Notes: generated from the letters alone by a model not told the origin. 64,000 bases of DNA from Allorhizobium borbori (GCF_014196535.1 NZ_JACIDU010000007.1:1-64000), one strand, 5' to 3'. Shown: positions 35,444 to 43,958, counted from the stretch's first letter. Numbers and translations: made by a program.

Positions 35444-36283
35444 ATGTCTTTCCTCGGTATTTCCGGAATGCAGTACACGGGAGAGACATTGCGTCCCGCC
35501 CGCATCGTCGTCGCCGAGGACTCGCATATGTTCACGTCGATGATCAGCGCATCGCTGCGGGAGACCCTGGGTATCGAAGTCGAGATTTGCCGGAATTTCG
35601 AGGAGCTTCAGCTTCTCTACGAAAAGACGTCCGAGCCGATCACGCTTGCTATTTCCAACATCAATCTGCCCGGTGCCGAAAACGGCGAGGCGCTGGATTA
35701 CCTCATCGATCTTTCGGTTCCGGTGATCGTGTTCACAGGCACGATGCAGGATGGCATGCGCGAGAAAATCCTGTCGATGGATATCGTCGATTACGTGCTG
35801 AAGGATAATGTCTTCGCCGTCGATATGCTGGTGGAAGCCGTCTGCCGCTTCCTGACCAATCATCGTCATCACGTCCTCATCGTCGATGACAGCCCGACGG
35901 CGCGTGCGCTGCTCTCCAGCCGCCTCAAGCGTTACAATTTCCGCGTTTCCGTCGCCGAGAACGGCACGAAGGCGCTCAGCATCCTGAAAAGCAATCCCGA
36001 TATCGGCCTCGTTATTACCGACTACAACATGCCGGATATCGATGGCTTTGAACTGACGCGACGTATTCGCGGTGCCCGCGGGCACCACGAACTTCGTATC
36101 ATCGGTGTTTCCTCGTCCACGGACCGGCTGCTGTCGGCCAAGTTCCTGAAGGCGGGCGGTAACGACTTCATGCTGCGCCCGTTCATCGACGAGGAATTCT
36201 ACTGCCGCGTGAACCAGAACCTCGACACGCTGATGCAGATTCGGTCGCACTCCTCCCGCAAGCCAGTGGCTCGCGCTTCCTGA
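35444..36283 (+). CDS. Response regulator with two receiver domains, the first lacking its phospho-aspartate
   Basis: A 279-residue protein of two CheY-like domains and no output domain. Domain 1 (residues ~18-138): acidic pair E25-D26, but the phosphorylation site reads SNINLP with Asn72 in place of Asp; VFTG and VLKDN (Lys120) are kept. Domain 2 (~142-262): LIVDDSP, intact ITDYNMP with Asp193, but MLRPF with Arg245 where lysine is usual. The receiver pair could act as a phosphate sink or by protein contacts. No kinase gene is adjacent. GAAGG lies near the start. Confidence 0.8.
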   Translation: MSFLGISGMQYTGETLRPARIVVAEDSHMFTSMISASLRETLGIEVEICRNFEELQLLYEKTSEPITLAISNINLPGAENGEALDYLIDLSVPVIVFTGTMQDGMREKILSMDIVDYVLKDNVFAVDMLVEAVCRFLTNHRHHVLIVDDSPTARALLSSRLKRYNFRVSVAENGTKALSILKSNPDIGLVITDYNMPDIDGFELTRRIRGARGHHELRIIGVSSSTDRLLSAKFLKAGGNDFMLRPFIDEEFYCRVNQNLDTLMQIRSHSSRKPVARAS

Positions 36284-36299
36284 GTTGTTCGGTCTCCGG

Positions 36300-36512
36300 T
36301 TAATGCCGGTCCGGTCCTGGCCAGCCGAAGTCCTTGCGCATATCCATGGGCAGGGACGCAAGCTCGCGCGCCTGTGCCCGCTCTTCCCGCCATTGTTCAA
36401 AGTATCGGTAGCGACTGATGGCAAACGCGGCAAGGCGCAGCGAAAGCCGCATGACATTGCGCGGACCCTGCCGTGGGGTTGCGAGGTCCTGCTCTATCAC
36501 GATGATCGCCAT
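36300..36512 (-). CDS. DUF1127 protein
   Basis: A 70-residue protein with the DUF1127 motif RYFEQWREERAQARELASLPMDMRKDFGW near its C-terminus (shown in part: ARELASLPMDMRKDFGW). Small DUF1127 proteins in Agrobacterium and Rhizobium have been linked to RNA turnover and phosphate responses, but each case differs. The start MAIIVIEQ has GGAGG six bases upstream; a longer start at 36524 is less likely. Divergent from the LysR gene across an AT-rich region. Confidence 0.8.
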   Translation of the reverse strand: MAIIVIEQDLATPRQGPRNVMRLSLRLAAFAISRYRYFEQWREERAQARELASLPMDMRKDFGWPGPDRH

Positions 36513-36649
36513 GGTATCCTCCATCCGACGCTTGTGTTCATGCGATGAGGATGCCCGGAAGCGTGCCATCAATCAATCGAATGATACTAATGCTATGCAT
36601 CATTTGTTTTGATGTATTTTCCATGGCAGCCGTCGTGCTGGTTGGCGAA

Positions 36650-36679
36650 TTGACATTCAATAAAATGCAATGATATTCT
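36650..36679 (+). promoter_or_regulatory. Candidate promoter of the LysR gene
   Basis: A perfect TTGACA at 36650-36655 and TATTCT at 36674-36679, 18 bases apart, in an AT-rich stretch. Further upstream ATGAT (about 36580) and ATCAT (about 36598) form an inverted repeat spaced 13 bases, which resembles a LysR-type binding site. Confidence 0.45.
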
Positions 36680-36711
36680 TTTCTCATTCAATTTCATTGA
36701 ACGGTGATGCC

Positions 36712-37608
36712 ATGACTGTGCCCTTTCGCCAGCCGCTGCCGCTTCTCGATAACGATGTGCTGAGAACCTTTGTCGCCATCGCCGAGACCGGAAATTTTTC
36801 CACGGCCGCCGAAGCCGTGTTCCGCACGCCGTCGGCCGTTTCCATGCAGATCAAGAAACTCGAGGAGCAGCTCGGCGCCACGTTGTTCATTCGCGATGCG
36901 CGATCCGTGACGCTGACGGTTCACGGGGAAATGCTCCTGACCTATGCGCGGCGGATGCTGGCGCTTTCCAACGAGGTGGTTGCCCGCTTCATCATGCCTG
37001 AGCTTTCCGGTGTGGTCAGGCTCGGCGCGCCGGAGGGTATTGGCGAACGCCTGCTGCCCAGCGTTCTCAAGGCTTTTGCCAGCCATTATCCCGGTGTCAT
37101 GATCGATGTGACCATCGATACCAGTTCCGGCTTGCGGCGGCGGATGAATGAACAGCGGCTGGATCTCGCATTGTTCAACTCGTCATGCGGCATCGATCGG
37201 TATGAAGGCCGGGTCGTCTTCACGGAAAAGCTGGTCTGGGTGGGTGCGAAGTGTGGGACGGCACATCTGCGCACGCCGTTACCGCTGTCCATCTGGGAAG
37301 AGGGATGCGCCTGGCGCGGTGAGGCGCTGTCCAGGCTGGAAGCGGCGGGATTGCCGTATCGCGTTGCCTATCTGAGCGGCCACACCATGGCCCAGCACGC
37401 AGCAATTCTCGCAGATCTGGCGATTGCGCCGCTGCCGCGTTCCTTCGTTCGCCACGATATGGCGATCCTCGGCGAAAAAGAGGGATTGCCGGAACTCGGT
37501 GGTTTCGACATTCGCCTTGTGACCGCCGAGCGCCAGACCGGCCCGATCCGGGCGGTGGCGGAGTGCATCCGCGAAGCCTTCATCGAGATTGCGCCCGCAT
37601 TGGTGTGA
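36712..37608 (+). CDS. LysR-family transcriptional regulator (LrhA-like)
   Basis: A 298-residue LysR regulator: N-terminal winged helix (PLLDNDVLRTFVAIAETGNFSTAAEAVFRTPSAVSMQIKKLEEQLG, given in part) and a periplasmic-binding-like effector domain from ~95. The sequence resembles the LrhA/HexA branch, which controls motility and surface traits in other bacteria; I infer no target here. ATG at 36712 fits the family start. It is divergent from the DUF1127 gene and convergent with the formyltransferase gene. Confidence 0.88.
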   Translation: MTVPFRQPLPLLDNDVLRTFVAIAETGNFSTAAEAVFRTPSAVSMQIKKLEEQLGATLFIRDARSVTLTVHGEMLLTYARRMLALSNEVVARFIMPELSGVVRLGAPEGIGERLLPSVLKAFASHYPGVMIDVTIDTSSGLRRRMNEQRLDLALFNSSCGIDRYEGRVVFTEKLVWVGAKCGTAHLRTPLPLSIWEEGCAWRGEALSRLEAAGLPYRVAYLSGHTMAQHAAILADLAIAPLPRSFVRHDMAILGEKEGLPELGGFDIRLVTAERQTGPIRAVAECIREAFIEIAPALV

Positions 37609-37614
37609 CCGTCC

Positions 37615-38412
37615 TTACCAGATGCCACGCCTGATGCCTGTCCACAGCCACCGCCAAATCGTTGGCGGGTAGTGCAGTGCCGACGGCCCTGTCGTTTGAA
37701 CAGGTTTTAGGTTGCCCGAAAGCGCATCGTCGACGGCCTGGATCAGCCTTTCAACGCCCGCCACCGCCAGCAGAAGCGGATAGGTTGCCATCGAATCCGC
37801 CGGATCGGGTTTCGGCCTTACCTCGTAGAGCGTTGCGCCGGTATCGATTCCTGCATCCACGAGATGGATCGTCGCGCCGAAATTATCAGGGTCTGCGAGG
37901 GCGAGCGCCCAGTAACCACCCATCTGCCCCCGATAGGCCGGGTTGATACCCGCGTGGAAATTGATGATCGGGCAGGGGGCCGCCGCCAGCGTTTCCCGCC
38001 CGATAAGCCGGCAGGCGATGGTGACGATGACGCCGGGTTTCAGGCGCGCAATCGCAGATCGGGTTTCCGCGTCATTGACCGAGGTCACGGACAGGCGTGG
38101 AACATCCAGGTTCAGTTCCGGCCTGCGTCCATGAGCGGCAAGGATTGCGTCCATTCGCGTGCGACTGGTCTTCTTCATCAACCGTGATGCGATGGCAGTG
38201 CCGAGTTGTCCGAGCGCCGTCACCGGCCCGAGGCGACGCGCCCGCCGCCGTGCAACGGCGAAAGGACCTTCGGGTCGCTCTTTGATGACGATCACGCGCC
38301 CGCGAAAGGCTTGGGCCAGAGCATTTGTCAGCACGGCAGGAATGAGACCCGGTGCGGCCAGAACCACGATGGCGGGCATATGATCCACCGGCGTCCGATT
38401 ATCTCTCGGCAT
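37615..38412 (-). CDS. Formyltransferase-family protein
   Basis: About 265 residues with the core of methionyl-tRNA/GART-type formyltransferases in the second half: INFHAGINPAYRGQMGGYWAL has the conserved His and the Asn-x-His motif, followed by ATIHLVDAGIDTGATL with the catalytic Asp. The N-terminal ~60 residues are not typical, so the protein belongs to a divergent subgroup (probably transferring a formyl group to an amino sugar or similar). Start uncertain: ATGs at 38412 and 38379 are both possible. Confidence 0.75.
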   Translation of the reverse strand: MPRDNRTPVDHMPAIVVLAAPGLIPAVLTNALAQAFRGRVIVIKERPEGPFAVARRRARRLGPVTALGQLGTAIASRLMKKTSRTRMDAILAAHGRRPELNLDVPRLSVTSVNDAETRSAIARLKPGVIVTIACRLIGRETLAAAPCPIINFHAGINPAYRGQMGGYWALALADPDNFGATIHLVDAGIDTGATLYEVRPKPDPADSMATYPLLLAVAGVERLIQAVDDALSGNLKPVQTTGPSALHYPPTIWRWLWTGIRRGIW

Positions 38413-38499
38413 CGATAAGGGTTCCGTCCTGATTTTCGTCAAGGGCATCCTTGCCGGAGAGGGTTTGCGGAAAGTGAATCGCCCGGTCACACTCGCGTG

Positions 38500-38524
38500 A
38501 ACCTTTTCCTCTCTCGCGCGTTAC
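38500..38524 (+). promoter_or_regulatory. Candidate general-stress (EcfG/RpoE2-like) promoter of the entericidin gene
   Basis: TGAAC (38500-38504), 16 bases, then CGTT (38521-38524). The rhizobial EcfG/RpoE2 consensus is GGAAC-N16-CGTT, so one base of the -35 differs. The position, 30 bases before the small lipoprotein gene, and the stress role of entericidins fit, but the match is not proof. Confidence 0.35.
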
Positions 38525-38554
38525 CCCCATGATAGTTCCAACAGGAGAAAATTC

Positions 38555-38713
38555 ATGCGATCGATCGTTACCGGTGCGGTTCTGCTCACGGCTGCGGTGC
38601 TCACCCTGTCGTCTTGCGGCAATACACTTCGTGGTATGGGGCAGGATACGGCCAATACCATAAATGCGACACAGGATGCCGCTAAGAATGTTGGCAAGGC
38701 GGCTCGCCGCTAA
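38555..38713 (+). CDS. Entericidin A/B-like small lipoprotein
   Basis: A 52-residue lipoprotein, too short to stand out in a length-filtered reading-frame scan. It has a signal peptide ending in the lipobox LSSC (Cys21), then a short alanine/asparagine-rich mature part: CGNTLRGMGQDTANTINATQ... This is the pattern of entericidins (EcnA/EcnB), peptides linked to programmed lysis or envelope stress. GGAGAAAATTC gives a good ribosome site. No second entericidin gene is next to it. Confidence 0.8.
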   Translation: MRSIVTGAVLLTAAVLTLSSCGNTLRGMGQDTANTINATQDAAKNVGKAARR

Positions 38714-38832
38714 GGAGATTCGCGTATCCGGTGGGGGCCGGATATACGCTCCAGTCCCGCGTAACCGGTAAATGCGTTTGCCCCTTTTGTATTCTTTCAT
38801 ACCCGCCTTGTGAGACGGAAAGGAGGAGCAGG

Positions 38833-38991
38833 ATGACGCTAAACACGCTTGCGAAGATCAGTGCCGCCTATCTCGGCCTTATGGTGACGTTTGCGACGGC
38901 CTCTATGGTTTGGGAAAACGGGCGCGATCTGGCGACCCAGACCGGGCTGTTCACAGGTTTTGAAGTTGCCGAATCCAACACATCCGGTTGA
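38833..38991 (+). CDS. Small membrane protein (52 residues), unknown
   Basis: A short frame starting MTLNTLAKISAAYLGLMVTF after a very strong ribosome site (AGGAGGAGCAGG). One hydrophobic stretch (~residues 8-24) suggests a membrane anchor or uncleaved signal, then a polar tail ending EVAESNTSG. I do not recognise it. It is followed 31 bases later by the DUF2233 gene and may be in the same transcript. Confidence 0.5.
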   Translation: MTLNTLAKISAAYLGLMVTFATASMVWENGRDLATQTGLFTGFEVAESNTSG

Positions 38992-39022
38992 TGCGGCGCG
39001 AAGGGTGTGATCTTGGAGGGCC

Positions 39023-39787
39023 ATGCCCGTTCGTTTTCGTTTCATGGCGGTGTTATGGGCCGCGTTGTCGATTTTTCCGGCTGCTGTTGAGGCGCGGGAG
39101 AACAACGAGGCTTGCCGCGCGCTCGAATTTCGTGATGCGCGCTACACCGTTTGCACCTTCGATCCCGCGCGCACGGATCTGCGTCTGTTCCATGCCGATG
39201 CGGCGGGAGAGACATATGGCGGGTTTGATGCATTGACGCGCGGCCTTTGGCGTCGTCACGCCTTTCTCGAATTCGCGATGAATGCGGGAATGTATCACGA
39301 CGATCTTTCACCCGTTGGCCTGTTTATTGAAAACGGTGTTGAAAAGCGGCCGCTGGTGCTCTCCGGGGGGTATGGCAATTTCCATCTTCTGCCGAATGGC
39401 GTTTTCCATTTCGGCGACGGGAAAGCTGGCGTCACCGAGGCGGGGGCCTATGCCCGCAGCGGACTAAAGCCGCGCTTTGCCACGCAATCCGGGCCCATGC
39501 TGGTGATCGACAACGCAGTTCATCCCCGCTTCCTGCCCGATAGCGACAGCCTGAAGATCCGTAACGGTGTCGGCGTGGATGTCCACGGCCGCGTGCATTT
39601 CGCGATTTCGGATGACCGCGTGCGGTTCTATGATTTTGCGCTTCTGTTCCGCGACATGCTCAAATCGCCGAATGCGCTTTATTTCGACGGCACGATTTCC
39701 AGCGCGCTTATGCCGCGACTTGGCCGCAACGACCGGCTTTTCCCGATGGGACCAATCGTCGGCGTCGTGTCACGTCTGCCGGAGTGA
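39023..39787 (+). CDS. Phosphodiester glycosidase-family (DUF2233) exported protein
   Basis: A 254-residue protein with a signal peptide (FRFMAVLWAALSIFPAAVEA/REN) and the DUF2233/NAGPA domain: YTVCTFDPARTDLRLFHADA, AMNAGMYHDDLSPVGLFIENG, ATQSGPMLVIDN, RNGVGVD and LYFDGTISSALMP. The mammalian relative removes GlcNAc from phosphodiesters; bacterial members probably act on cell-envelope glycans. Located after two tiny envelope genes. Confidence 0.85.
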   Translation: MPVRFRFMAVLWAALSIFPAAVEARENNEACRALEFRDARYTVCTFDPARTDLRLFHADAAGETYGGFDALTRGLWRRHAFLEFAMNAGMYHDDLSPVGLFIENGVEKRPLVLSGGYGNFHLLPNGVFHFGDGKAGVTEAGAYARSGLKPRFATQSGPMLVIDNAVHPRFLPDSDSLKIRNGVGVDVHGRVHFAISDDRVRFYDFALLFRDMLKSPNALYFDGTISSALMPRLGRNDRLFPMGPIVGVVSRLPE

Positions 39788-39791
39788 TGTG

Positions 39792-40133
39792 TCAGAGCGC
39801 CGATTTCGGATAGGCGCGTTCAAGGCCACCGGAACGGACGAGCCCCTGCCGGAAGGACTGGAAAGCGGCGTGCTGGCTGGAACGAGCGGCTTCCATCAGG
39901 CGAATCTGCAGGCGTCCGGGCGCGTTGTTGCCCAGCCATTCACCGGCCTTTTCCAGCTTCAGCGCGTTGAGAAAGCGGGCATTGGCGGCGATGTCGAGAT
40001 AGAGGTGCAGGCCATCGAGCATAGCGTCGTCATGGCCGGCATGTTCAAGTGTTGCTGCCAGCCATTGCCTGTCCGTCTCTGAAAAGCCCGTCAGCCTCGT
40101 CGATACGGTTTCGCTCGTTACGTCCTTGCTCAT
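39792..40133 (-). CDS. Hypothetical protein (113 residues)
   Basis: A soluble, mainly helical protein: TRLTGFSETDRQWLAATLEHAG, then LDGLHLYLDIAANARFLNALKLEKAGEWLGNNAPG. No signal peptide or membrane span. It is convergent with the DUF2233 gene and stands alone. I do not recognise a family. Codon choice looks like that of its neighbours and an ATG follows AGGAGATTCGC, so it is likely real. Confidence 0.55.
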   Translation of the reverse strand: MSKDVTSETVSTRLTGFSETDRQWLAATLEHAGHDDAMLDGLHLYLDIAANARFLNALKLEKAGEWLGNNAPGRLQIRLMEAARSSQHAAFQSFRQGLVRSGGLERAYPKSAL

Positions 40134-40320
40134 GCGAATCTCCTGCTATTGCCGCGACAGATTCGGGGAGGCGAGGCTGTCGCGCAAGACAAAAACCGTG
40201 ACCTGTGAGAATGGAAAGTCATCTGCAAATAAATCGGAAAATCTTGATCCCTCGCCGTGTTGCTAACGCTCCGGTAACGATGTCCGGGTAAGAGTGATCT
40301 CGCGGCGGAGATACCGCCCT

Positions 40321-40369
40321 TCGCTTCCGGTTTTAGGTATTGCGTGCCGGAAGCGAGCCTATCAGGCTC
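40321..40369. repeat. Two adjacent perfect hairpins in the region before cobU
   Basis: TCGCTTCCGG (40321-40330) pairs perfectly with CCGGAAGCGA (40347-40356), and GAGCCT (40355-40360) pairs with AGGCTC (40364-40369). They lie about 180 bases upstream of cobU in a 413-base region with no gene. I searched the region for conserved cobalamin-riboswitch boxes and did not find them. Confidence 0.5.
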
Positions 40370-40490
40370 TCCCTTGTTTTCCCCATCCACGACTTGACGC
40401 GGCGCCGGTTTCGGCGTCAGATTCCGGCGGTTATGCGATCAACCGGGCCGGACGCCTCTTTTTCTACGAATCGTCCACCTTTCGCATGCC

Positions 40491-40524
40491 AGGCGGGTGG
40501 CCGTGGTGGTCGCCCGCCTTTTTT
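40491..40524 (+). terminator. Strong intrinsic terminator just upstream of cobU
   Basis: AGGCGGG-TGGCC (40491-40502) pairs with GGTCG-CCCGCCT (40508-40519), twelve pairs in all with two G/T pairs and a five-base loop, then six T. It lies only 22 bases before the cobU start and in the same direction. CCACC (40475-40479) can pair with GGTGG (40496-40500) and would break the stem, so it could be a regulated attenuator, or the end of a small RNA. Confidence 0.7.
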
Positions 40525-40546
40525 ATGGTCAGGGAGCATTCATCCG

Positions 40547-41074
40547 GTGTCGGAAAGCAAGAAAACGGGTCTCGTTCTGGTTCTGGGGGGCGCACGCTCC
40601 GGGAAGTCGCGGTTTTCGGAGACCATGCTGCGCGAAAGCGGCCTTGAGGTGCATTACATCGCCACAGCCGAAGCGCTCGACGGCGAGATGAACGCCCGCA
40701 TTGCCCATCACCGCGCCTCGCGGCCGGCGGAATGGGCGACGCATGAGGAGCCATTGGACTTGCCCGGGACGCTTGCCGAGATCGCCCGGCCAGGTCGGGC
40801 GATCCTGGTCGATTGCCTGACGCTGTGGCTGACCAATCTGATGATGGCTGAGCGCGATATCGAAGCGGCGTTCGATGCGCTTGCCGCCGTCTGCCCGACG
40901 CTTGAGGGGCGGGTGGTCTTCGTTTCGAACGAAGTCGGGCTTGGCATCGTGCCCGAGCATCGCATGGCGCGCGATTTTCGCGACGATGCCGGACGGCTTC
41001 ACCAACGCATCGCCGCACTTGCCGACGAAGTCTATTTCATTGCCGCCGGCCTGCCGTTGAAAATGAAGGGGTGA
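40547..41074 (+). CDS. cobU: Adenosylcobinamide kinase / adenosylcobinamide-phosphate guanylyltransferase
   Basis: Phosphorylates adenosylcobinamide and then attaches GMP, preparing the B12 precursor for its lower ligand. The 175-residue protein has the P-loop GGARSGKS at residues 14-21, [13 protein letters not shown] with the family histidine, [25 protein letters not shown] and [22 protein letters not shown], all CobU/CobP signatures. Start is a GTG (MSESKK), 11 bases after GGGAG. No other cobalamin gene is in the window. Confidence 0.92.
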   Translation: MSESKKTGLVLVLGGARSGKSRFSETMLRESGLEVHYIATAEALDGEMNARIAHHRASRPAEWATHEEPLDLPGTLAEIARPGRAILVDCLTLWLTNLMMAERDIEAAFDALAAVCPTLEGRVVFVSNEVGLGIVPEHRMARDFRDDAGRLHQRIAALADEVYFIAAGLPLKMKG

Positions 41075-41860
41075 TCAGAGGCCGAGCGCCAGCCGCAAGG
41101 GATTGGCGGGGTCGATCAACAGGCGCGCGGCCATGGCAAGGCAGGAGACCACGAGCAGCGGGCGAATGAGCTTTGCGCCGTTTTTCATGGCCAGTCGTGA
41201 ACCGATCTGCGCGCCGATAATCTGGCCGATGGCCATCAGGACGCCGAGCTTCCACAGGATCGATCCCGTTACCACGAAGACGAGGAAGGCGCCAAAATTG
41301 GAGCCGAGGTTCAACAGCTTCGTGTGGGCAGTGGCCTTCAGCAGGCCGAAGCCGGCCAGAAGCACGAAGGCGAGCATGAAAAACGAACCGGTGCCGGGGC
41401 CGAAAATACCATCGTAGAAGCCGATCAGCGGCACGATGGACAGGCCGAATATGAAGGGCCGCATGCGGCGTTTGCTGTCCGCATCGCCGAGGCTTGGCTT
41501 GAATGCGAAGTAAAGGCCGATGGCAATCAGCATGACGGGCATGATGGCCCTGAGATAATCCGGCGGCACGAAGGCGGCGGCAAGCGCGCCAAGCGCCCCG
41601 CCGCCAACCGCCATCAGTGCCATCGGATATTGTTCGGATAATCGCACATGCCCCTTGCGGGCATAGGAGAGGGTGGCGGAGGCCGCGCCGAACTGGGCGC
41701 TGAGCTTGTTGGTACCGAGCGCTTCAAGCGGGGGAATGCCTGCCAGCAGCATGGCGGGAATGGCGATAAGCCCGCCACCGCCGGCGATGGAATCGATGAA
41801 GCCCGCCAGCACCGATGCGGCGAACAGCAGGATGACGATGTGCGGCAGAAGGTCGGTCAT
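41075..41860 (-). CDS. TSUP/TauE-SafE family permease
   Basis: A 261-residue inner-membrane protein with about eight spans and the two family repeats (FAASVLAGFIDSIAGGGGLIAIPAML and GGALGALAA..., then FIFGLSIVPLIGFYDGIFGPGTGSFFM). The TSUP family exports or imports sulfur-containing or organic anions; the substrate cannot be decided. Start at MTDLLPHIVILL. It stops directly after cobU ends (convergent), with no obvious relation. Confidence 0.85.
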   Translation of the reverse strand: MTDLLPHIVILLFAASVLAGFIDSIAGGGGLIAIPAMLLAGIPPLEALGTNKLSAQFGAASATLSYARKGHVRLSEQYPMALMAVGGGALGALAAAFVPPDYLRAIMPVMLIAIGLYFAFKPSLGDADSKRRMRPFIFGLSIVPLIGFYDGIFGPGTGSFFMLAFVLLAGFGLLKATAHTKLLNLGSNFGAFLVFVVTGSILWKLGVLMAIGQIIGAQIGSRLAMKNGAKLIRPLLVVSCLAMAARLLIDPANPLRLALGL

Positions 41861-42099
41861 GGCGGAAACGATTCGGTTGAGACTGTGCCCTCTTGTGGCA
41901 CCGGTCCGTTGTCCGCACAATCGCCATACGGATATATCGTCCGGAATTCAGCGCTTTGGCCTTGTTTTCATCCAGATTGATTCACGCGGTGCATGTGTTG
42001 TGTGAGCAAGCGCGCCCTTTGCCGAAAATCAGTTTTCCCGTCGCGCCGCCTCGTCTAAAGAGGAAGGATGATACAGTCCAGACAGGAGGCCCGGGGCCA

Positions 42100-43053
42100 A
42101 TGGAGAAGGTGATTTTCGATACGGACCCCGGCGTGGACGATGCGATGGCGCTGCTCTTCCTGCATCGTCACCCCGGCATCGACCTCATCGGCATCACCAC
42201 CGTTTTCGGTAACGCTTCCGTTGAGACCACGACGCGCAATGCGCTGTTTCTGACCGAGCGCTGGGGCATCGATGCGCCGGTTGCCAAGGGGGCGGCGTCG
42301 CCCTTCAATCCCGAGCGCACGCAACACGCTTTTCCGACCTTCATTCATGGCGAGAGCGGTCTCGGCGGGATCGATATTCCGCAGGCGGTTGCGCGCGAGG
42401 CCGATCCCCGTCCGGCACATCGCTTCATCATCGATACGGTGAAGGCCAATCCCGGCGAGGTGACGCTGATTGCGGTGGCGCCGCTCGCCAATCTGGCGCT
42501 GGCGCTGCAGGAGGCGCCGGAAATTGCCGGTCTGGTGAAGCGGGTTATCCTGATGGGCGGGGCCTTTGCCATGCCCGGCAATGCCAGCCTGGCGGCGGAA
42601 GCGAACATTCACAACGATCCGGAAGCGGCCGACCTCGTGTTCACCGCATCCTGGCCGGTGACAGCCATCGGTCTCGACGTGACCACGAAAACGGTGATGA
42701 CGCGCGGCAAGCTTGCGGAGATTGCCGAGGAGGGCGGCGAAGCGCTGCACCTGCTGAACGATCTTTCGCAGTTTTACATGGATTTTTATCGCCACCGCGT
42801 TGGCGACGGCATGGTCGTTCACGATTCCTGCGCCTGCGTCTACGCGGTGGCGCCCGAATTATTCGAGACGATGAGTGGTGCGGTGCGCGTACTGACCGAT
42901 GGGATTGCCGAGGGAAAGACCGTTCTGAAACCCGATGGCATGCGCTTTGGCCCCAGTGCCTGGGACGGACACCCGAGCCAGACGATCTGCACCCACATCA
43001 ATGCTCCGGCTGTGCTGGAGTTGATCCGCACGACACTGCTTGGTCAGGTCTGA
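42100..43053 (+). CDS. Inosine-uridine preferring nucleoside hydrolase
   Basis: A 317-residue hydrolase that splits ribonucleosides into base and ribose. VIFDTDPGVDDAMALLF (residues 4-20) carries the calcium-binding aspartates of the family, VILMGGAF and AEANIHNDPEAADLVF (Asn-Asp) follow, and VHDSCACVYAV has the C-terminal Asp. A 69-codon in-frame extension upstream reads through non-coding-looking DNA; GGAGG ten bases before ATG 42100 sets the start. Confidence 0.92.
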   Translation: MEKVIFDTDPGVDDAMALLFLHRHPGIDLIGITTVFGNASVETTTRNALFLTERWGIDAPVAKGAASPFNPERTQHAFPTFIHGESGLGGIDIPQAVAREADPRPAHRFIIDTVKANPGEVTLIAVAPLANLALALQEAPEIAGLVKRVILMGGAFAMPGNASLAAEANIHNDPEAADLVFTASWPVTAIGLDVTTKTVMTRGKLAEIAEEGGEALHLLNDLSQFYMDFYRHRVGDGMVVHDSCACVYAVAPELFETMSGAVRVLTDGIAEGKTVLKPDGMRFGPSAWDGHPSQTICTHINAPAVLELIRTTLLGQV

Positions 43054-43126
43054 GCGAAAAGGCGAATCGATTCCGTCTCTTGCGGGGCTTTGCTCGCAAG
43101 CGGATTCCGGTTCTTCAGAAAGTGAT

Positions 43127-43852
43127 TCAATCGTTTCCGGCTGCGGCGCTGAGGCGGTCGAGGCACGGCACGGTTACGTGGCGATTGTTCTCGACGAGGA
43201 TGACGCCATCCTTGCGCAGCTTGGTCATCTGGCGGCTGACCGTTTCAATGGTCAGACCGAGGAAGTCGGCAATATCGGCGCGCGACAATGGTAGGTCGAA
43301 GGTATTCTGTTCGCCGTGATCGGGGTCGATGTGCGTTGCGATCATGTAGAGGAAGCTCGCAACCTTCTCCTGGGCGGTCTTGCGGCCGAGCGTCAGCATC
43401 CATTCACGCGCCTCGTCCAGTTCCTTGAGGGACTGGGTGTGAAGCTTGCGTTCAAGCCCCGGCGTTTCGTTCGCCATGCGCTCGATCAGTGACCTCGGGA
43501 AGCTGCAGATTTCCGTTTCGGTGGCTGCTTCCGCCGTCATCGTGCTTTCGCACAGATGCGGACGGCCGAGAAAATCGGGGGCGAATTGCAGGCCGACGAT
43601 CTGCTGGCGGCCATCGGCCATCATCTTGGACAGCTTGATGACGCCCGAAAGAATGTTGCTGTAATGGGAAACGGATTCGCCCTGGCCGATCAGTTCGTTG
43701 CCTGCATCGACCTTGCGACGTGTGGAGTGGCGGTTCAGTTCGAAAAGCTGCGCGGGCGTCAACGTGGCGCAGACGCCGCCATGACGCGCGTCACAGACGC
43801 GGCATACGGCGGGCATTTCCGAGCTGTGAAGGTTCTTTTGTTGCGAATCCAT
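43127..43852 (-). CDS. fnrN: FnrN, oxygen-sensing Crp/Fnr-type regulator
   Basis: A 241-residue activator that senses low oxygen through a [4Fe-4S] cluster. Cysteines C17, C20, C28 (CRVC...GGVC) and C101 form the ligand set; the cAMP-binding-like domain follows, then the helix-turn-helix SRADIADFLGLTIETVSRQM. Start at MDSQQKN; a TTG further upstream is less likely. A FNR box (43945-43958) centred about 43 bases before a TATAAG -10 (43915-43920, minus strand) implies activation of its own gene; the same gap also controls hemN. Such a two-box layout is known for rhizobial fnrN. Confidence 0.93.
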   Translation of the reverse strand: MDSQQKNLHSSEMPAVCRVCDARHGGVCATLTPAQLFELNRHSTRRKVDAGNELIGQGESVSHYSNILSGVIKLSKMMADGRQQIVGLQFAPDFLGRPHLCESTMTAEAATETEICSFPRSLIERMANETPGLERKLHTQSLKELDEAREWMLTLGRKTAQEKVASFLYMIATHIDPDHGEQNTFDLPLSRADIADFLGLTIETVSRQMTKLRKDGVILVENNRHVTVPCLDRLSAAAGND

Positions 43853-43944
43853 ATTTGCCCGCCTGAAAACCGCCAATTGGTGCCAAATCCGTTCGGACCG
43901 TGTGACCCTGACTACTTATACCCGAATTATCGGATTTTGCACCC

Positions 43945-43958
43945 TTGATTTCTGTCAA
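43945..43958. promoter_or_regulatory. FNR box (fnrN side)
   Basis: TTGATTTCTGTCAA, matching TTGAT-N4-ATCAA with one change. On the minus strand it lies about 34 bases from TATAAG, the class II position for activating fnrN. Confidence 0.75.

Noticed and set aside
40134-40546. Cobalamin riboswitch upstream of cobU
   Set aside because: I looked for the conserved B12-box and GCAACTG-like elements and did not find them; only hairpins and a terminator are visible.
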